Origin: Nocardia vulneris
GTDB lineage: Bacteria; Actinomycetota; Actinomycetes; Mycobacteriales; Mycobacteriaceae
DNA: 64,000 bases
Direction of reading: 5' to 3'
Assembly: GCF_001613425.1 (NCBI RefSeq)
Contig: NZ_BDCI01000020.1
Coordinates: 62,001-126,000 of the forward strand
Position numbers and translations under genes: made by a program. Under the pieces are notes generated by a model. The model was not told where the DNA came from. It made no database searches and was given only the letters and a program-made list of their open reading frames with translations. Position 1 is the stretch's first letter. Every line of letters starts with the position of its first letter. Below are positions 19,554 through 29,842 of the stretch, in pieces.

Positions 19554-20078
19554 ATGGCCATGCAGGCCCGGTTCCGGAACCTGACCCGGGATGTCCCGAT
19601 ACCGCACCCGTGGAATCTGTCGAACTATCTCGACGATGTCGCCGCCTATCGCGGCCGGCCCATCAGCCTGGTGCCGATCGACACCGCGCTGCTCGCGGGC
19701 ACCGGCTGCGGCACCGGCAGCGGTCTGTGGATCGCCAAGCACGACAGCGACGTGATCGTCTACGGCGCCGACACCACCGAGTGGCATGCCGAGCACATCA
19801 TCGTGCACGAACTCGGCCATATGCTGCTCGGGCACGGCCCGGAACAGCCCACCGGGGGCGGGCCGGAGCCGACCGCCCCCACTGTCGCCGCGGTCGCGGA
19901 ACTGCTGCCCTCCATCTCCCCCGAATCCATCGCGCATGTGCTCGGCCGCACCGACTACGGCACCAGCCGGGAACGCGACGCGGAAACCTTCGCCGACATG
20001 GTCATGCTGCACGCCATGCGCCCGCCGCGTCGCGATTCCCTGCTGCACCGGACGTTCTTCCGCGACCGGCGCCGGTGA
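19554..20078 (+). CDS. ImmA/IrrE-type metallo-endopeptidase domain protein
   Basis: A 174-residue protein with a zincin motif HELGH at residues 85-89 (HIIVHELGHMLLGH) and a downstream acidic ligand candidate in ERDAETFADM (E144). This arrangement is typical of ImmA/IrrE peptidases, which cleave XRE repressors after stress or during mobile-element induction. The N-terminal PWNLSNYLDDVAAYRGRPI segment is common in actinobacterial members paired with XRE genes. ATG at 19554 follows TAGGAG. The likely substrate is one of the two XRE proteins upstream, but this is inference from gene order. Confidence 0.82.
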   Translation: MAMQARFRNLTRDVPIPHPWNLSNYLDDVAAYRGRPISLVPIDTALLAGTGCGTGSGLWIAKHDSDVIVYGADTTEWHAEHIIVHELGHMLLGHGPEQPTGGGPEPTAPTVAAVAELLPSISPESIAHVLGRTDYGTSRERDAETFADMVMLHAMRPPRRDSLLHRTFFRDRRR

Positions 20079-20198
20079 GCGCACCGCGGCGCGACGAGCG
20101 GATTGTCGTGCGGGAAACGGAGATACCGATCAGGTCAGCGTCTCCGGGTATCCAACGAACACGTTGAACACCCGGAGCGGCGGACGGAAACGAACCTG

Positions 20199-20957
20199 CT
20201 ACGCGAGCCGGATAAGGCCGTAGTCGAAGGCGTGCCTGCGATAGACCACCGACGGTCGGTCGGTCTCGCGGTCTTGGAAGAGGAAGAAGTCGTGGCCGAC
20301 GAGTTCCATCTGGTAGAGGGCGTCGTCGACGGACATCGGAGTCGCGGTGTGCACCTTGGTGCGGACGATATGGCCGGGTCCCGCCGCGTAATCGGGGTTC
20401 TCCGGTGTGCCCTCGGGGCGGTGGTGGTTGCCGCCGTCGGGGTGATCGTGCGCCGCGGCGGACCCGTTCGGCATCGCGAACAGGGAATCGTCCACCAGAT
20501 CGGCGGTGGCCTGGGCGACGGAGACCGGGGTCTTGTCGCCGTAGTGCACCCGGCGCCGGTCCTTGGTGCGGCGCAGCCTGCTCTCCAGCTTCGCGGTCAC
20601 CGATTCGAGTGCGGCATAGAAGCTGTCGGCGCACGCCTCGGCGCGCACGATGGGGCCCTTACCGCGCGCGGTGATCTCGACGCGCTGACAACTCTTGCGC
20701 TGCCTGCGATTTCGCTCGTGGAAGAGTTCGACGTCGAAAATGAAGATCGACGGGTCGAAGCGTTCGAGCCTGGAGAGTTTCTCCGCGACATAGATTCGGA
20801 AGTGATCCGGAACCTCGACATTGCGACCTTTGACCACGACGTCCGCACGGGGCGTCCTGGCTCGATCCGCAATGGGTTGCTCGGTCACGTCCAAGGTGCG
20901 ATCGTCCAGCACCGAAGGATCAGCATCTTGCACTGAAGGTCGTGAAGAAGTCGTCAC
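20199..20957 (-). CDS. hpf: Long ribosome hibernation promoting factor
   Basis: A 252-residue long-form HPF, which binds 30S subunits and pairs ribosomes into inactive 100S dimers. The N-terminal S30AE domain (VVVKGRNVEVPDHFRIYVAEKL near residue 40) is joined by a histidine- and proline-rich linker to the C-terminal dimerisation domain (MSVDDALYQMELVGHDFFLF). It is orthologous to Rv3241c (RafS). GTG at 20957 has GGGAGG upstream at good spacing; a longer frame to 21035 lacks conservation. About 40 N-terminal residues before the fold look disordered. Confidence 0.94.
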   Translation of the reverse strand: MTTSSRPSVQDADPSVLDDRTLDVTEQPIADRARTPRADVVVKGRNVEVPDHFRIYVAEKLSRLERFDPSIFIFDVELFHERNRRQRKSCQRVEITARGKGPIVRAEACADSFYAALESVTAKLESRLRRTKDRRRVHYGDKTPVSVAQATADLVDDSLFAMPNGSAAAHDHPDGGNHHRPEGTPENPDYAAGPGHIVRTKVHTATPMSVDDALYQMELVGHDFFLFQDRETDRPSVVYRRHAFDYGLIRLA

Positions 20958-21138
20958 GCGTACCTCCCGGATATGGCCGCACAGGCGAACTGCGTGCGGC
21001 GGGATGAGCCGTGCCGATCGAGAATCTCTCGGCACATGATGTCCGAGGCGCCACCTCCAAACTCCCGGTTCGGGTGTGTGATCGCGACGCTAGTACGACA
21101 TTCGGGAGTGCGCCAGTGTTCACGCAAATTTCCCGGAG

Positions 21139-21780
21139 TCAAGCAGCACAGGTAACCAATACGGCGCGTGCCGGTACCCCGATCCGGGCCAGCGCGCGCA
21201 CCGACTCGCGCACCGTCGCCCCCGTTGTCAGCACGTCGTCCACCACCACTACCTCGGCGTTTTCCGCGATCCGGCACAGCGCCGCGGAACCGGGTACGGT
21301 GGTCACCCTGTCCTGCAGATTGTGTGCGCGCTCACGGGGTGTCAAGCCCACCGAATCCTGCACACCCCACCACACCCGCAGCACGGATACCATCCGGCTA
21401 TCGGGCAGCCAACTCACGGCTATCTCCGCTGCGGCCACCACCGGATCACCGCCGCGCCGGCGCGCGGCGACCCCTCGGCTCGGTGCGGGCACGAGCACCA
21501 GCGGCCGATCGGCGCGCAGCCGCGCCAGCGCACCGGCCAGTGCCCGGCCGATCGGCGCCGCCAGATCGGTGCGCCCACTCTCCTTGGCCGCCAACACCGC
21601 TCGCCGGGCCGGGCCGCGGTACGGGCCGAGCGCCCAGCACGGCACCCCGGGGTCCAGCCGCGGCCGCACCCGGATCGGCGGGCCGGTCAGCGTGGCCGCG
21701 CAGGCGGCGCACCAGCCCACGCCGGGTTGCCCGCAGCCGGCACACGCGCTGGGCAGGATCAGATCGAGGAGGGTGCGCAC
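21139..21780 (-). CDS. ComF-family phosphoribosyltransferase-like protein
   Basis: A 213-residue protein of the ComF/GntX type. The N-terminal zinc-finger cysteines are C13, C16, C24 and C27. The PRPP-binding motif VVVVDDVLTTGAT is near residue 175. ComF acts in DNA uptake in Bacillus, but the role in actinobacteria is not established. It lies between lpqB and hpf, as in mycobacteria (Rv3242c), on the same strand and probably in the same transcript as lpqB (39-bp gap). Confidence 0.9.
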   Translation of the reverse strand: MRTLLDLILPSACAGCGQPGVGWCAACAATLTGPPIRVRPRLDPGVPCWALGPYRGPARRAVLAAKESGRTDLAAPIGRALAGALARLRADRPLVLVPAPSRGVAARRRGGDPVVAAAEIAVSWLPDSRMVSVLRVWWGVQDSVGLTPRERAHNLQDRVTTVPGSAALCRIAENAEVVVVDDVLTTGATVRESVRALARIGVPARAVLVTCAA

Positions 21781-21819
21781 CGCACGAGTGTGCGCGCACC
21801 CACCGACACGACCCGGCGA

Positions 21820-23634
21820 TCAGCCGGGCAGTACCGGGACGGCGTTCGCGCCGAGGCCCGGCACCTCCCGCCAATACGGTTCGCGCTCGTCCGGATTCGT
21901 CGTCAACTCCAGGACCGCCCGGGAATCGGCGGCGTACTGATGCTCCGGCGAGGCACTGACCTGCCGCACCGGCGTCGTCAGGTTCCGGCTCGTGTAAGGC
22001 TGCGACCCCGATCCGTCGATCGACACCGCACCGATCGGATCGACGTTGCCTTCCCTGGCGATGATCAACCGATCGCTGCCGTACCACGACACCGAGACCG
22101 CGGCCGTGCTCGAGTCGACGCCGACCGGCAGCGGTGAGGTCAACGCGTAACCACCACCCGGCTTCGGCACCACCACCGCGACATACACCTTGCCGTCCGC
22201 GATCAACGCGGCGCGCACCCCGGTGCGGGAGACCCGTAGCTCGGTGATCGGTAGCCGGAAGGCCGATCCGGCCCCGCCGGTGAGCGCCGAGATGTCGACG
22301 TCCTGCACCGAAACGGTGCCGGTGGTCCGGTCGTTCACCGCGCGGACCACCCGCTCCCCGTCGATCACCGCCCAGGCGGCGGTGCCGTCGATATTCCAGG
22401 ACGGCCGGGTGATGGTGCCGCCCTCGGCGACCGGAATCGCGTTGCCGCCGTAGGTGCCGATCATCAGGGTGCGCGGTTGTTCGGGTGCGGGCCGGCCCGC
22501 GTCGGCCACGCCCGCGACCAGTTGACCGTCCGGCGAGACGGCCGCCGACACCAGGTTGTTCACCGCGCCGAAGTAGCCCGGCGCGGCCGTGACGGCGCCG
22601 GTGTTCGCCACCTGCACCAGCGTGCCGCCGCGCAACGCGTGCAACCCGATCTGGTTGCGCCCGTTCATCGCCGCGCTGAACTGCTGCACGTCGGCCACGG
22701 CCCAGCCGCTCGCCGAGAAGCGGTCGTCGAGCGGTTTGCCGTCGGCCAGCAGCACATACGGCCCGATGATGTCCGCGCCCGCGAGGGTGAGCACCACCTG
22801 CGCGGCCAGTAGCTCGCGATCGCGCGGTGCGAGCGCCGAGGCGCCCGCGAAATCTATTCGCACCCCGCCGACGCCCACTCCGACGCCGTCCGGATCGCCG
22901 TTGGCCTTGGTGACCGGGCCGCGCAGGGCGATCGGCTGGGCCAGTTCGTTGCGCAGCACCGGCGTCAGCGCGGGCTGGGTGCCCTCGCCGAGCATGCTGA
23001 GCAGCCGCTGGGTCAGCTGCACCTTGGGCACCGAGATCCAGCGCAGATCCGGCACGACCGAACTGCTGGTCGGATCCACGAAGTAGAGCACGTAGCGCCG
23101 GTAGGACTTGCCGAAGGCGACGGAGTCCATCACCACGCCGTCGGGCAGTTCGTCGATGCGCCACTCGTTGTTGACCCGGATCATCTCGATCTTGTTCTCG
23201 AGCGGATCGGCGGTCGCCTGATACGAGCCGTCGGCCTTGAGCTCGCCGACCTTGCGCGCCCGCACCCGATAGGTCGCCTTGTCCCCGGAACGCGACTCGC
23301 GCAACGTGTCCGGCTTCTCCACGATGGTGATGCCCGCGGCGTCGTCCCACTGGGCCGCGGCCGACGGGGTCATGAACTGCCGGGCGGCCAGGTGCCGGTT
23401 GGTCGGGTCGGCGGTGGCCGAGAGGAAATCGCGCAGCAGCAGGTCGGGGTCGCGGCCCTGCTGCGGCTGCGGCGGGCCCTCGGAGGTGGGTTCCCGGTTG
23501 ATCGTGCCGAGGGCCTGCGGCGCGGAGGATTCCGGCAGGCTCGCGCAGCCGGAGAGCACGACGAGCGCGGCCACCGCGGCCGCGCCGAACGCGAACAGCC
23601 GCTGCTTGCGCGCGGAACCGACTCGCATGCTCAT
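21820..23634 (-). CDS. lpqB: Lipoprotein LpqB, MtrAB accessory
   Basis: A 604-residue exported lipoprotein. The signal peptide ends in a lipobox (VVLSGC; cysteine near residue 30). The body contains the GerMN-like domain and a beta-propeller-like C-terminal part typical of LpqB. LpqB binds the extracellular part of the sensor MtrB and modulates its signalling. The start codon overlaps the mtrB stop by four bases (ATGA), so the two are translationally coupled. Confidence 0.95.
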   Translation of the reverse strand: MSMRVGSARKQRLFAFGAAAVAALVVLSGCASLPESSAPQALGTINREPTSEGPPQPQQGRDPDLLLRDFLSATADPTNRHLAARQFMTPSAAAQWDDAAGITIVEKPDTLRESRSGDKATYRVRARKVGELKADGSYQATADPLENKIEMIRVNNEWRIDELPDGVVMDSVAFGKSYRRYVLYFVDPTSSSVVPDLRWISVPKVQLTQRLLSMLGEGTQPALTPVLRNELAQPIALRGPVTKANGDPDGVGVGVGGVRIDFAGASALAPRDRELLAAQVVLTLAGADIIGPYVLLADGKPLDDRFSASGWAVADVQQFSAAMNGRNQIGLHALRGGTLVQVANTGAVTAAPGYFGAVNNLVSAAVSPDGQLVAGVADAGRPAPEQPRTLMIGTYGGNAIPVAEGGTITRPSWNIDGTAAWAVIDGERVVRAVNDRTTGTVSVQDVDISALTGGAGSAFRLPITELRVSRTGVRAALIADGKVYVAVVVPKPGGGYALTSPLPVGVDSSTAAVSVSWYGSDRLIIAREGNVDPIGAVSIDGSGSQPYTSRNLTTPVRQVSASPEHQYAADSRAVLELTTNPDEREPYWREVPGLGANAVPVLPG

Positions 23635-25523
23635 AACGGTACGTCCCCGGATCCGCGCGCCGGGTCCGCACCCGGCGGTGTCGATTCCTCGTCCGGTCCG
23701 CCCGCTCGGGCGACCGGTGTGGCCGAATCAGCGCTGGGCGCACTCGACTCGGCGTCCGCTCCGGTCACGACGTGCGATGGCACCGGCGCCACTGCCGTCG
23801 AACCGTTGCCCGACGCGAAGACCGCGGTGCCGCCGGACGGGAACGACACGGTCTCCCCCGGCGCGGCCTCCGGTTCCGGTTCGGTCGTGCTCGGCACGAT
23901 CTCCAGTTCGGCCTGCCGGGCCGCCGCCTGCTTGCGCACGGGTTCCAGCGGCAGCGGGCTCGCGCCGAGCTTCTTGCCCCGCACCAGCGGCAGCGTCAGC
24001 CGGAAGCTCGCGCCGACGCCGACCTCGCCCCAGGCCTCCAGCCTGCCCTCGTGCAGGTTCGCGTCCTCGACGCTGATCGACAGGCCGAGCCCGGTGCCGC
24101 CGGAGCGGCGCATCCGGGACGGGTCCGAGCGCCAGAACCGGTTGAAGACCAGCTTCTCCTCGCCGGGGCGCAGCCCGACGCCCTGATCGCGCACCACCAC
24201 CGAGACCGCGTTGGCGTCCAGATCGCCGCGCATCCGGATCAGCACCGGCTTGCCCTCGCTGTGGTCGATGGCGTTGGCCAGTAGATTGCGCAGCACCCGC
24301 TCCACCCGGCGCGGGTCGACCTCGGCGACCAAGGGCTCCTCCGGCATATCGATCACGACCTCGACGCCGGCGTCCTTGGCCAGGTGCCGCACCGTCGAGA
24401 TGGCCGCCCGCGCACACATCCGCACGTCCAGCGATTCCACCTGCAGCTCCGCCACACCCGCGTCGTGGCGGCTGATCTCGAGCAGGTCGTTGAGCAGTCC
24501 CTCGAACCGGTCCAGCTCGTTGACCAGCAGTTCGGCACTGCGCGCCAGCGCGGGATCGAGATCGTCGCTGCTGCCGTGGATCAGATCCGCCGCCATCCGC
24601 ACCGTGGTCAGCGGGGTACGCAGTTCGTGGCTGACATCGGAGGTGAACCGGCGCTGCAGATTGCCGAACTCCTCGAGCTGGGTGATCTGGTTGGACAGAC
24701 TCTCGGCCATCTCGTTGAACGCCTGCGCCAGCCGGGCCATATCGTCCTCGCCGCGCACCAGCATGCGTTCTTTGAGCCTGCCGTCGGCGAAGCGACCCGC
24801 GATCCGGGCGGCCGACCGGATCGGCAGCACCACCTGCCTGGTGACCAGCGCGGTGATCGCGGCGAGCAGGACCAGCAGCACGATGCCGCCGATCATCATG
24901 GTGCCGCGCATCAGCGACAGGCTGCGCGCCTCGCTGGCCAGCGGGAAGATGAGATAGATCTCCAGCGTCGGCACGTCGACGCTCGGGCTGCCGATGATCA
25001 GCGCCGGGCCGTGGTACCAGCTGGAGTCGGAGATGGTGGTGAACTGCCTGCTCACCTGGCCGCGACGGACGAAGTTGCGCAGCTCGACGGGCACGTCCTG
25101 AATCGGGCCCGCGGTGAGTTCCTGCTGGCTGCCGTCCACCATCACCAGCGCGAGGTCGTAGCTGCCCGCGACACCGGTCTGCGGGCTACCGCCGCTGGAC
25201 AGCGTGTTGCGGGCCTCGATCAGCCGGGTCTGGGTGTTGGCGTCCTGGATGCTGGACAGCTGGCCGTGCACCGCGTTGCGGGCACGCGACATCTCCTCGA
25301 CCGCGGCATTGATCTTGGTGTCCAGCATGCGGCTGGTGATCTGATCGGTCAGCACCACACCGAGGATCGTGATCACGATCAGCGAGAGGGTGATCGTGGA
25401 GACCGCGACGCGCAGCTGCAACGATCGCTGCCACAGGTGGCCCAGCAGGACACCCAGCTCGGCGAACCGGGCACCCGCTGCCGCCAGCGCCCGCTCCAGT
25501 TGGTTTCTGGAGCGACGGATCAC
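23631..25523 (-). CDS. mtrB: Sensor histidine kinase MtrB
   Basis: Membrane histidine kinase, partner of MtrA, controlling cell-wall remodelling, division and osmotic response. Order: TM1 (residues ~25-45), an extracytoplasmic sensor of about 150 residues, TM2, HAMP, HisKA with the phospho-acceptor histidine in SDVSHELRTPL (near residue 297), and HATPase with GGTGLGLSI. A long proline-, glutamate- and serine-rich C-terminal tail (about 100 residues) follows, longer than I recall for M. tuberculosis. GTG at 25523 gives about 630 residues; the longer frame up to 25625 overlaps mtrA and is less likely. Confidence 0.94.
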   Translation of the reverse strand: MIRRSRNQLERALAAAGARFAELGVLLGHLWQRSLQLRVAVSTITLSLIVITILGVVLTDQITSRMLDTKINAAVEEMSRARNAVHGQLSSIQDANTQTRLIEARNTLSSGGSPQTGVAGSYDLALVMVDGSQQELTAGPIQDVPVELRNFVRRGQVSRQFTTISDSSWYHGPALIIGSPSVDVPTLEIYLIFPLASEARSLSLMRGTMMIGGIVLLVLLAAITALVTRQVVLPIRSAARIAGRFADGRLKERMLVRGEDDMARLAQAFNEMAESLSNQITQLEEFGNLQRRFTSDVSHELRTPLTTVRMAADLIHGSSDDLDPALARSAELLVNELDRFEGLLNDLLEISRHDAGVAELQVESLDVRMCARAAISTVRHLAKDAGVEVVIDMPEEPLVAEVDPRRVERVLRNLLANAIDHSEGKPVLIRMRGDLDANAVSVVVRDQGVGLRPGEEKLVFNRFWRSDPSRMRRSGGTGLGLSISVEDANLHEGRLEAWGEVGVGASFRLTLPLVRGKKLGASPLPLEPVRKQAAARQAELEIVPSTTEPEPEAAPGETVSFPSGGTAVFASGNGSTAVAPVPSHVVTGADAESSAPSADSATPVARAGGPDEESTPPGADPARGSGDVPL

Positions 25524-25596
25524 GGCCGCGCCTCGACGGCGACCGGCGCCGTCGTCCGGGCGAACGCGGCGGCCACGACCCGTGTAACGCGTGTGC

Positions 25597-26274
25597 TCAC
25601 GGTGGTCCAGCTTTGTAGCCGACACCGCGAACGGTCAAGACGATCTCCGGATTCTCGGGATCCTTCTCGACCTTGGCGCGCAACCGCTGGACGTGCACGT
25701 TGACCAGTCGGGTATCGGCGGCGTGCCGGTAACCCCACACCTGTTCGAGCAGCACCTCGCGGGTGAACACCTGACGCGGCTTGCGGGCCAGCGCCACCAG
25801 CAGATCGAACTCCAAGGGCGTCAGCGAGATCTGCTGTCCGCCGCGGGTCACCTTGTGCGCGGGCACGTCGATGACGATATCGGCGATCGAGAGCATCTCA
25901 GCGGGCTCGTCCTCGGTGCGGCGCAGCCTGGCGCGCACCCGGGCGACCAATTCCTTGGGCTTGAACGGCTTGACGATGTAATCGTCGGCGCCCGACTCCA
26001 AACCGAGCACGACGTCGACGGTGTCCGTCTTCGCCGTCAGCATCACGATGGGCACGCCCGAATCCGCGCGCAGCACCCGGCACACGTCGATGCCGTTCAT
26101 GCCGGGCAGCATCAGGTCCAGCAGCACCAGATCGGGGCGGATCTCCCGAACCGCCGCGAGGGCCTGTGTGCCGTCGCCGACCACATGCGGGTCGAACCCT
26201 TCCCCGCGCAAGACGATCGTGAGCATCTCAGCGAGCGCCATATCGTCGTCGACGACCAGAATCTTCGGCTTCAT
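25597..26274 (-). CDS. mtrA: Response regulator MtrA
   Basis: A 225-residue OmpR-family response regulator. The receiver has an acidic pocket in VVDDD, the phospho-acceptor D53 (LVLLDLMLPG) and a conserved lysine in VKPFKPKE. The C-terminal winged helix has RLVNVHVQRLRAK. In mycobacteria MtrA controls dnaA, ripA and other division genes. ATG at 26274 matches the known N-terminus. It is 73 bases upstream of mtrB and 78 downstream of tmk, consistent with a tmk-mtrA-mtrB-lpqB operon. Confidence 0.97.
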   Translation of the reverse strand: MKPKILVVDDDMALAEMLTIVLRGEGFDPHVVGDGTQALAAVREIRPDLVLLDLMLPGMNGIDVCRVLRADSGVPIVMLTAKTDTVDVVLGLESGADDYIVKPFKPKELVARVRARLRRTEDEPAEMLSIADIVIDVPAHKVTRGGQQISLTPLEFDLLVALARKPRQVFTREVLLEQVWGYRHAADTRLVNVHVQRLRAKVEKDPENPEIVLTVRGVGYKAGPP

Positions 26275-26352
26275 AATTACTATGTTGTCATCTCCCAGGC
26301 CAGGATCGGGTCGCCACGCCAACACTGGTACGAACCCGCCGCACATCTAACC

Positions 26353-27000
26353 CTATCGGGTAATCAAATCGGCGAATCGCGCGGCCAGCGTGGCTGGATC
26401 GTCACCGGATCGGAATATCCACCACGGGCCGTACCAGTTCTGTTGGGCCAGCTCACGGTACACCGCGAGGGTGCGCTGCTGTAGTCGCGCGTCCCGCTCG
26501 TAGGCGTCGAGCGCCCGGCTGCTGTCGAGTTCGCCTCGGCGCCGGGCTCGTTCGGCCGCGAGCTCCGGCGAGACGTCGAGCAGCACCTGTACCGCGGGCG
26601 CGGGCAACGCGAACCGTTCGTACTCCAATTCGCCTATCCAGCCCACGATTGCGCCCGCCGCGGACTGTTCGAGCCGGGCCGCGTTGTAGGCGGCGTTGGA
26701 CGCGACGTACCGATCGAGCAGCACGATGTCGTTGTCCGCCAACAGTTTCGCCAGTTCGTCGCGCGCGTCCGCCCGATCCAGCGCGAACAGCAGCGCCATC
26801 GCGTTCACCGACGCCGCCAGGTCGCCGTGCGCGCCGTGCAGCGCCTCGGCCGCCAGATCGGCGTGCACCGAGCGGCCGTAGCGCGGAAAGGCCAACGAGG
26901 CGACCCGTACTCCGTCGGCGCGCAGCCGCGCGGTGACGGCGTCGGTCAACGTCCGCTTGCCGGCCCCGTCGAGCCCCTCGACGACAATCAACGCTCCCAT
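26353..27000 (-). CDS. tmk: Thymidylate kinase
   Basis: Phosphorylates dTMP to dTDP with ATP. The 215-residue protein has the P-loop VEGLDGAGKRTL at residues 7-18, the DRY motif in VLLDRYVASN, and a lid region with arginines around 150. It is the actinobacterial short-P-loop type. It heads the mtrAB-lpqB cluster on the minus strand. In M. tuberculosis, as I recall, sahH is the next gene; here a fulvocin-like gene separates them. Confidence 0.95.
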   Translation of the reverse strand: MGALIVVEGLDGAGKRTLTDAVTARLRADGVRVASLAFPRYGRSVHADLAAEALHGAHGDLAASVNAMALLFALDRADARDELAKLLADNDIVLLDRYVASNAAYNAARLEQSAAGAIVGWIGELEYERFALPAPAVQVLLDVSPELAAERARRRGELDSSRALDAYERDARLQQRTLAVYRELAQQNWYGPWWIFRSGDDPATLAARFADLITR

Positions 27001-27076
27001 GGCTGGCAGGGTACTCAGCGCCCGGCCGCCGCGGCCCGTCGGTGCGCCGCGGCGGCCCGGATCGTTGCCTGCGGGC

Positions 27077-28048
27077 CTATGCGCAGCGACCGTTGCATTC
27101 GTAGCGCCAGAGGGTGCCGCAGCCGCCCTTCTTGTTGCAGCCGTTGACGAGTCCGACGCAGCGGGCGTCGCCGCAGTGGCTGCTCGCCGCGCTGCACTCG
27201 CAGTCGGGCAGTTTTGCCAGCAGCGTGCGCTCGCCCGCCTCGGTATCCGGTCCGAGCACGCCGACGATGCGGCGGGCCTGCGCGCGACCGAACTCGGCCT
27301 CGACGCGGGCGGCCGCCGCGTCGAGCCGGACGGTGAGTTCGTCGGTGCGCTCGCCGCGGAAGGTCGCCGGGTCCGCGGCTAGCTCCTCGATCCGCCGAAG
27401 TGCCGCATCCTGTTCCGTGGACAACCGCTCGCGCGCGGCCCGGGCCCGCGCCAAATGCTCGGTCCACAAACGGCTTTGCACCTCGGCGGGCAACTGGACG
27501 ATCGCGGCACGACGGTATGTCATGGGGTACTTGGCGATACCGTCGAGGTCCTGCGGCAGCGAGCCCAGGTTCTCCTGCACCCAGCGGTGCGCCGACGACG
27601 CCTCCGCGACACCGGCCCCGCGACCGAGCACCAACCAGCCGGCCAGGACCGCGCCCGACCCGGCCAGGAGCACGCCGCGCCGCGAGGGGCCCTGCGCCAC
27701 GATCGCGGCCACAGCGTCCGGTGACCGCTGTGCGGCGGACTCGGCCGCGGCGAACTCACCCAGCACGCGCAAGACCCGCACCGTCGCGCGCGGACCGAGC
27801 ACGCGCGCCATCGGCACCGCTAGCGCCGGACCGGTCCAACTCTTGGCCCTCCCACCGGTGACCCGGATCAGCGTCGGCTGCCAGGGCGCGGCCGGGCCGA
27901 GACTGTCATGGCGCCAACGGATCACGTCCGCATCCGTCAGCGGCCTGGTGTCGAGCCGATCCCCCGCGACCGCCGCGACGAGATCGGAGATCCGCGTGCA
28001 CTTCGCGCACGAGCCGTCGAATGCCAGAATCCAGCGCGAGTCCTTCAT
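27077..28048 (-). CDS. Fulvocin-C-like cysteine-rich protein fused to a DCC-type thioredoxin-like domain
   Basis: A 323-residue protein with three parts. Residues 1-70 look like a DCC/DUF393-type thiol domain with CAKC at 14-17 (WILAFDGSCAKC). Residues 121-145 form a twin-arginine-preceded hydrophobic segment (SRRGVLLAGSGAVLAGWLVL), probably a membrane anchor or export signal. The last 44 residues (280-323) hold eight cysteines at 283, 285, 292, 297, 304, 310, 318 and 322, with CSAAS and GGCGTLWRYECNG. The cysteine spacing and these motifs closely follow the mature myxobacterial bacteriocin fulvocin C as I remember it. The ~135-residue middle is helical. The C-terminal domain may be released as a peptide, or remain as a disulfide-rich extracellular domain. 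No dedicated immunity gene is obvious. Confidence 0.78.
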   Translation of the reverse strand: MKDSRWILAFDGSCAKCTRISDLVAAVAGDRLDTRPLTDADVIRWRHDSLGPAAPWQPTLIRVTGGRAKSWTGPALAVPMARVLGPRATVRVLRVLGEFAAAESAAQRSPDAVAAIVAQGPSRRGVLLAGSGAVLAGWLVLGRGAGVAEASSAHRWVQENLGSLPQDLDGIAKYPMTYRRAAIVQLPAEVQSRLWTEHLARARAARERLSTEQDAALRRIEELAADPATFRGERTDELTVRLDAAAARVEAEFGRAQARRIVGVLGPDTEAGERTLLAKLPDCECSAASSHCGDARCVGLVNGCNKKGGCGTLWRYECNGRCA

Positions 28049-28207
28049 GGTGCATACCCCCCGGGAGCGATGCCGACCGGCGATCTGCTTTCGCCGGACG
28101 CTAGGTATCGCCATTGTCGGAAGGCCCCGCTCGCGCCCGCAATGGAATCGCCCGCGAAACACCTTGCCTGGCAGCAGAGGTGGCAGCACTGCCAGCTTGC
28201 GCGAAAA

Positions 28208-28248
28208 GCACGCGGCCGCCGGACCCGAGTGGTCCGGCGGCCGCGTGC
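28208..28248 (-). terminator. Strong intrinsic terminator of sahH
   Basis: Perfect 18-bp arms (28208-28225 and 28231-28248) with a 5-base loop lie ten bases after the sahH stop. On the minus strand the hairpin is followed by TTTTCGC. This isolates sahH from the fulvocin-like gene, which therefore needs its own promoter in 28049-28207. Confidence 0.88.
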
Positions 28249-28257
28249 GTCAGTCGC

Positions 28258-29742
<1,485 letters not shown>

Positions 29743-29842
29743 AGCCTCTGTCTGCCTCTCCTGGAAGTCGGTACCAACACGCAAGGCTAGTCGCTGGCGC
29801 GGCGGCTGGGTACACCGTACTCACCCTTGCTAGCTTGGCGCG

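Noticed and set aside
28049..28207. SAM/SAH riboswitch near sahH
   Set aside because: No conserved riboswitch core was seen; this region is downstream of the sahH terminator, and the sahH leader is too short.
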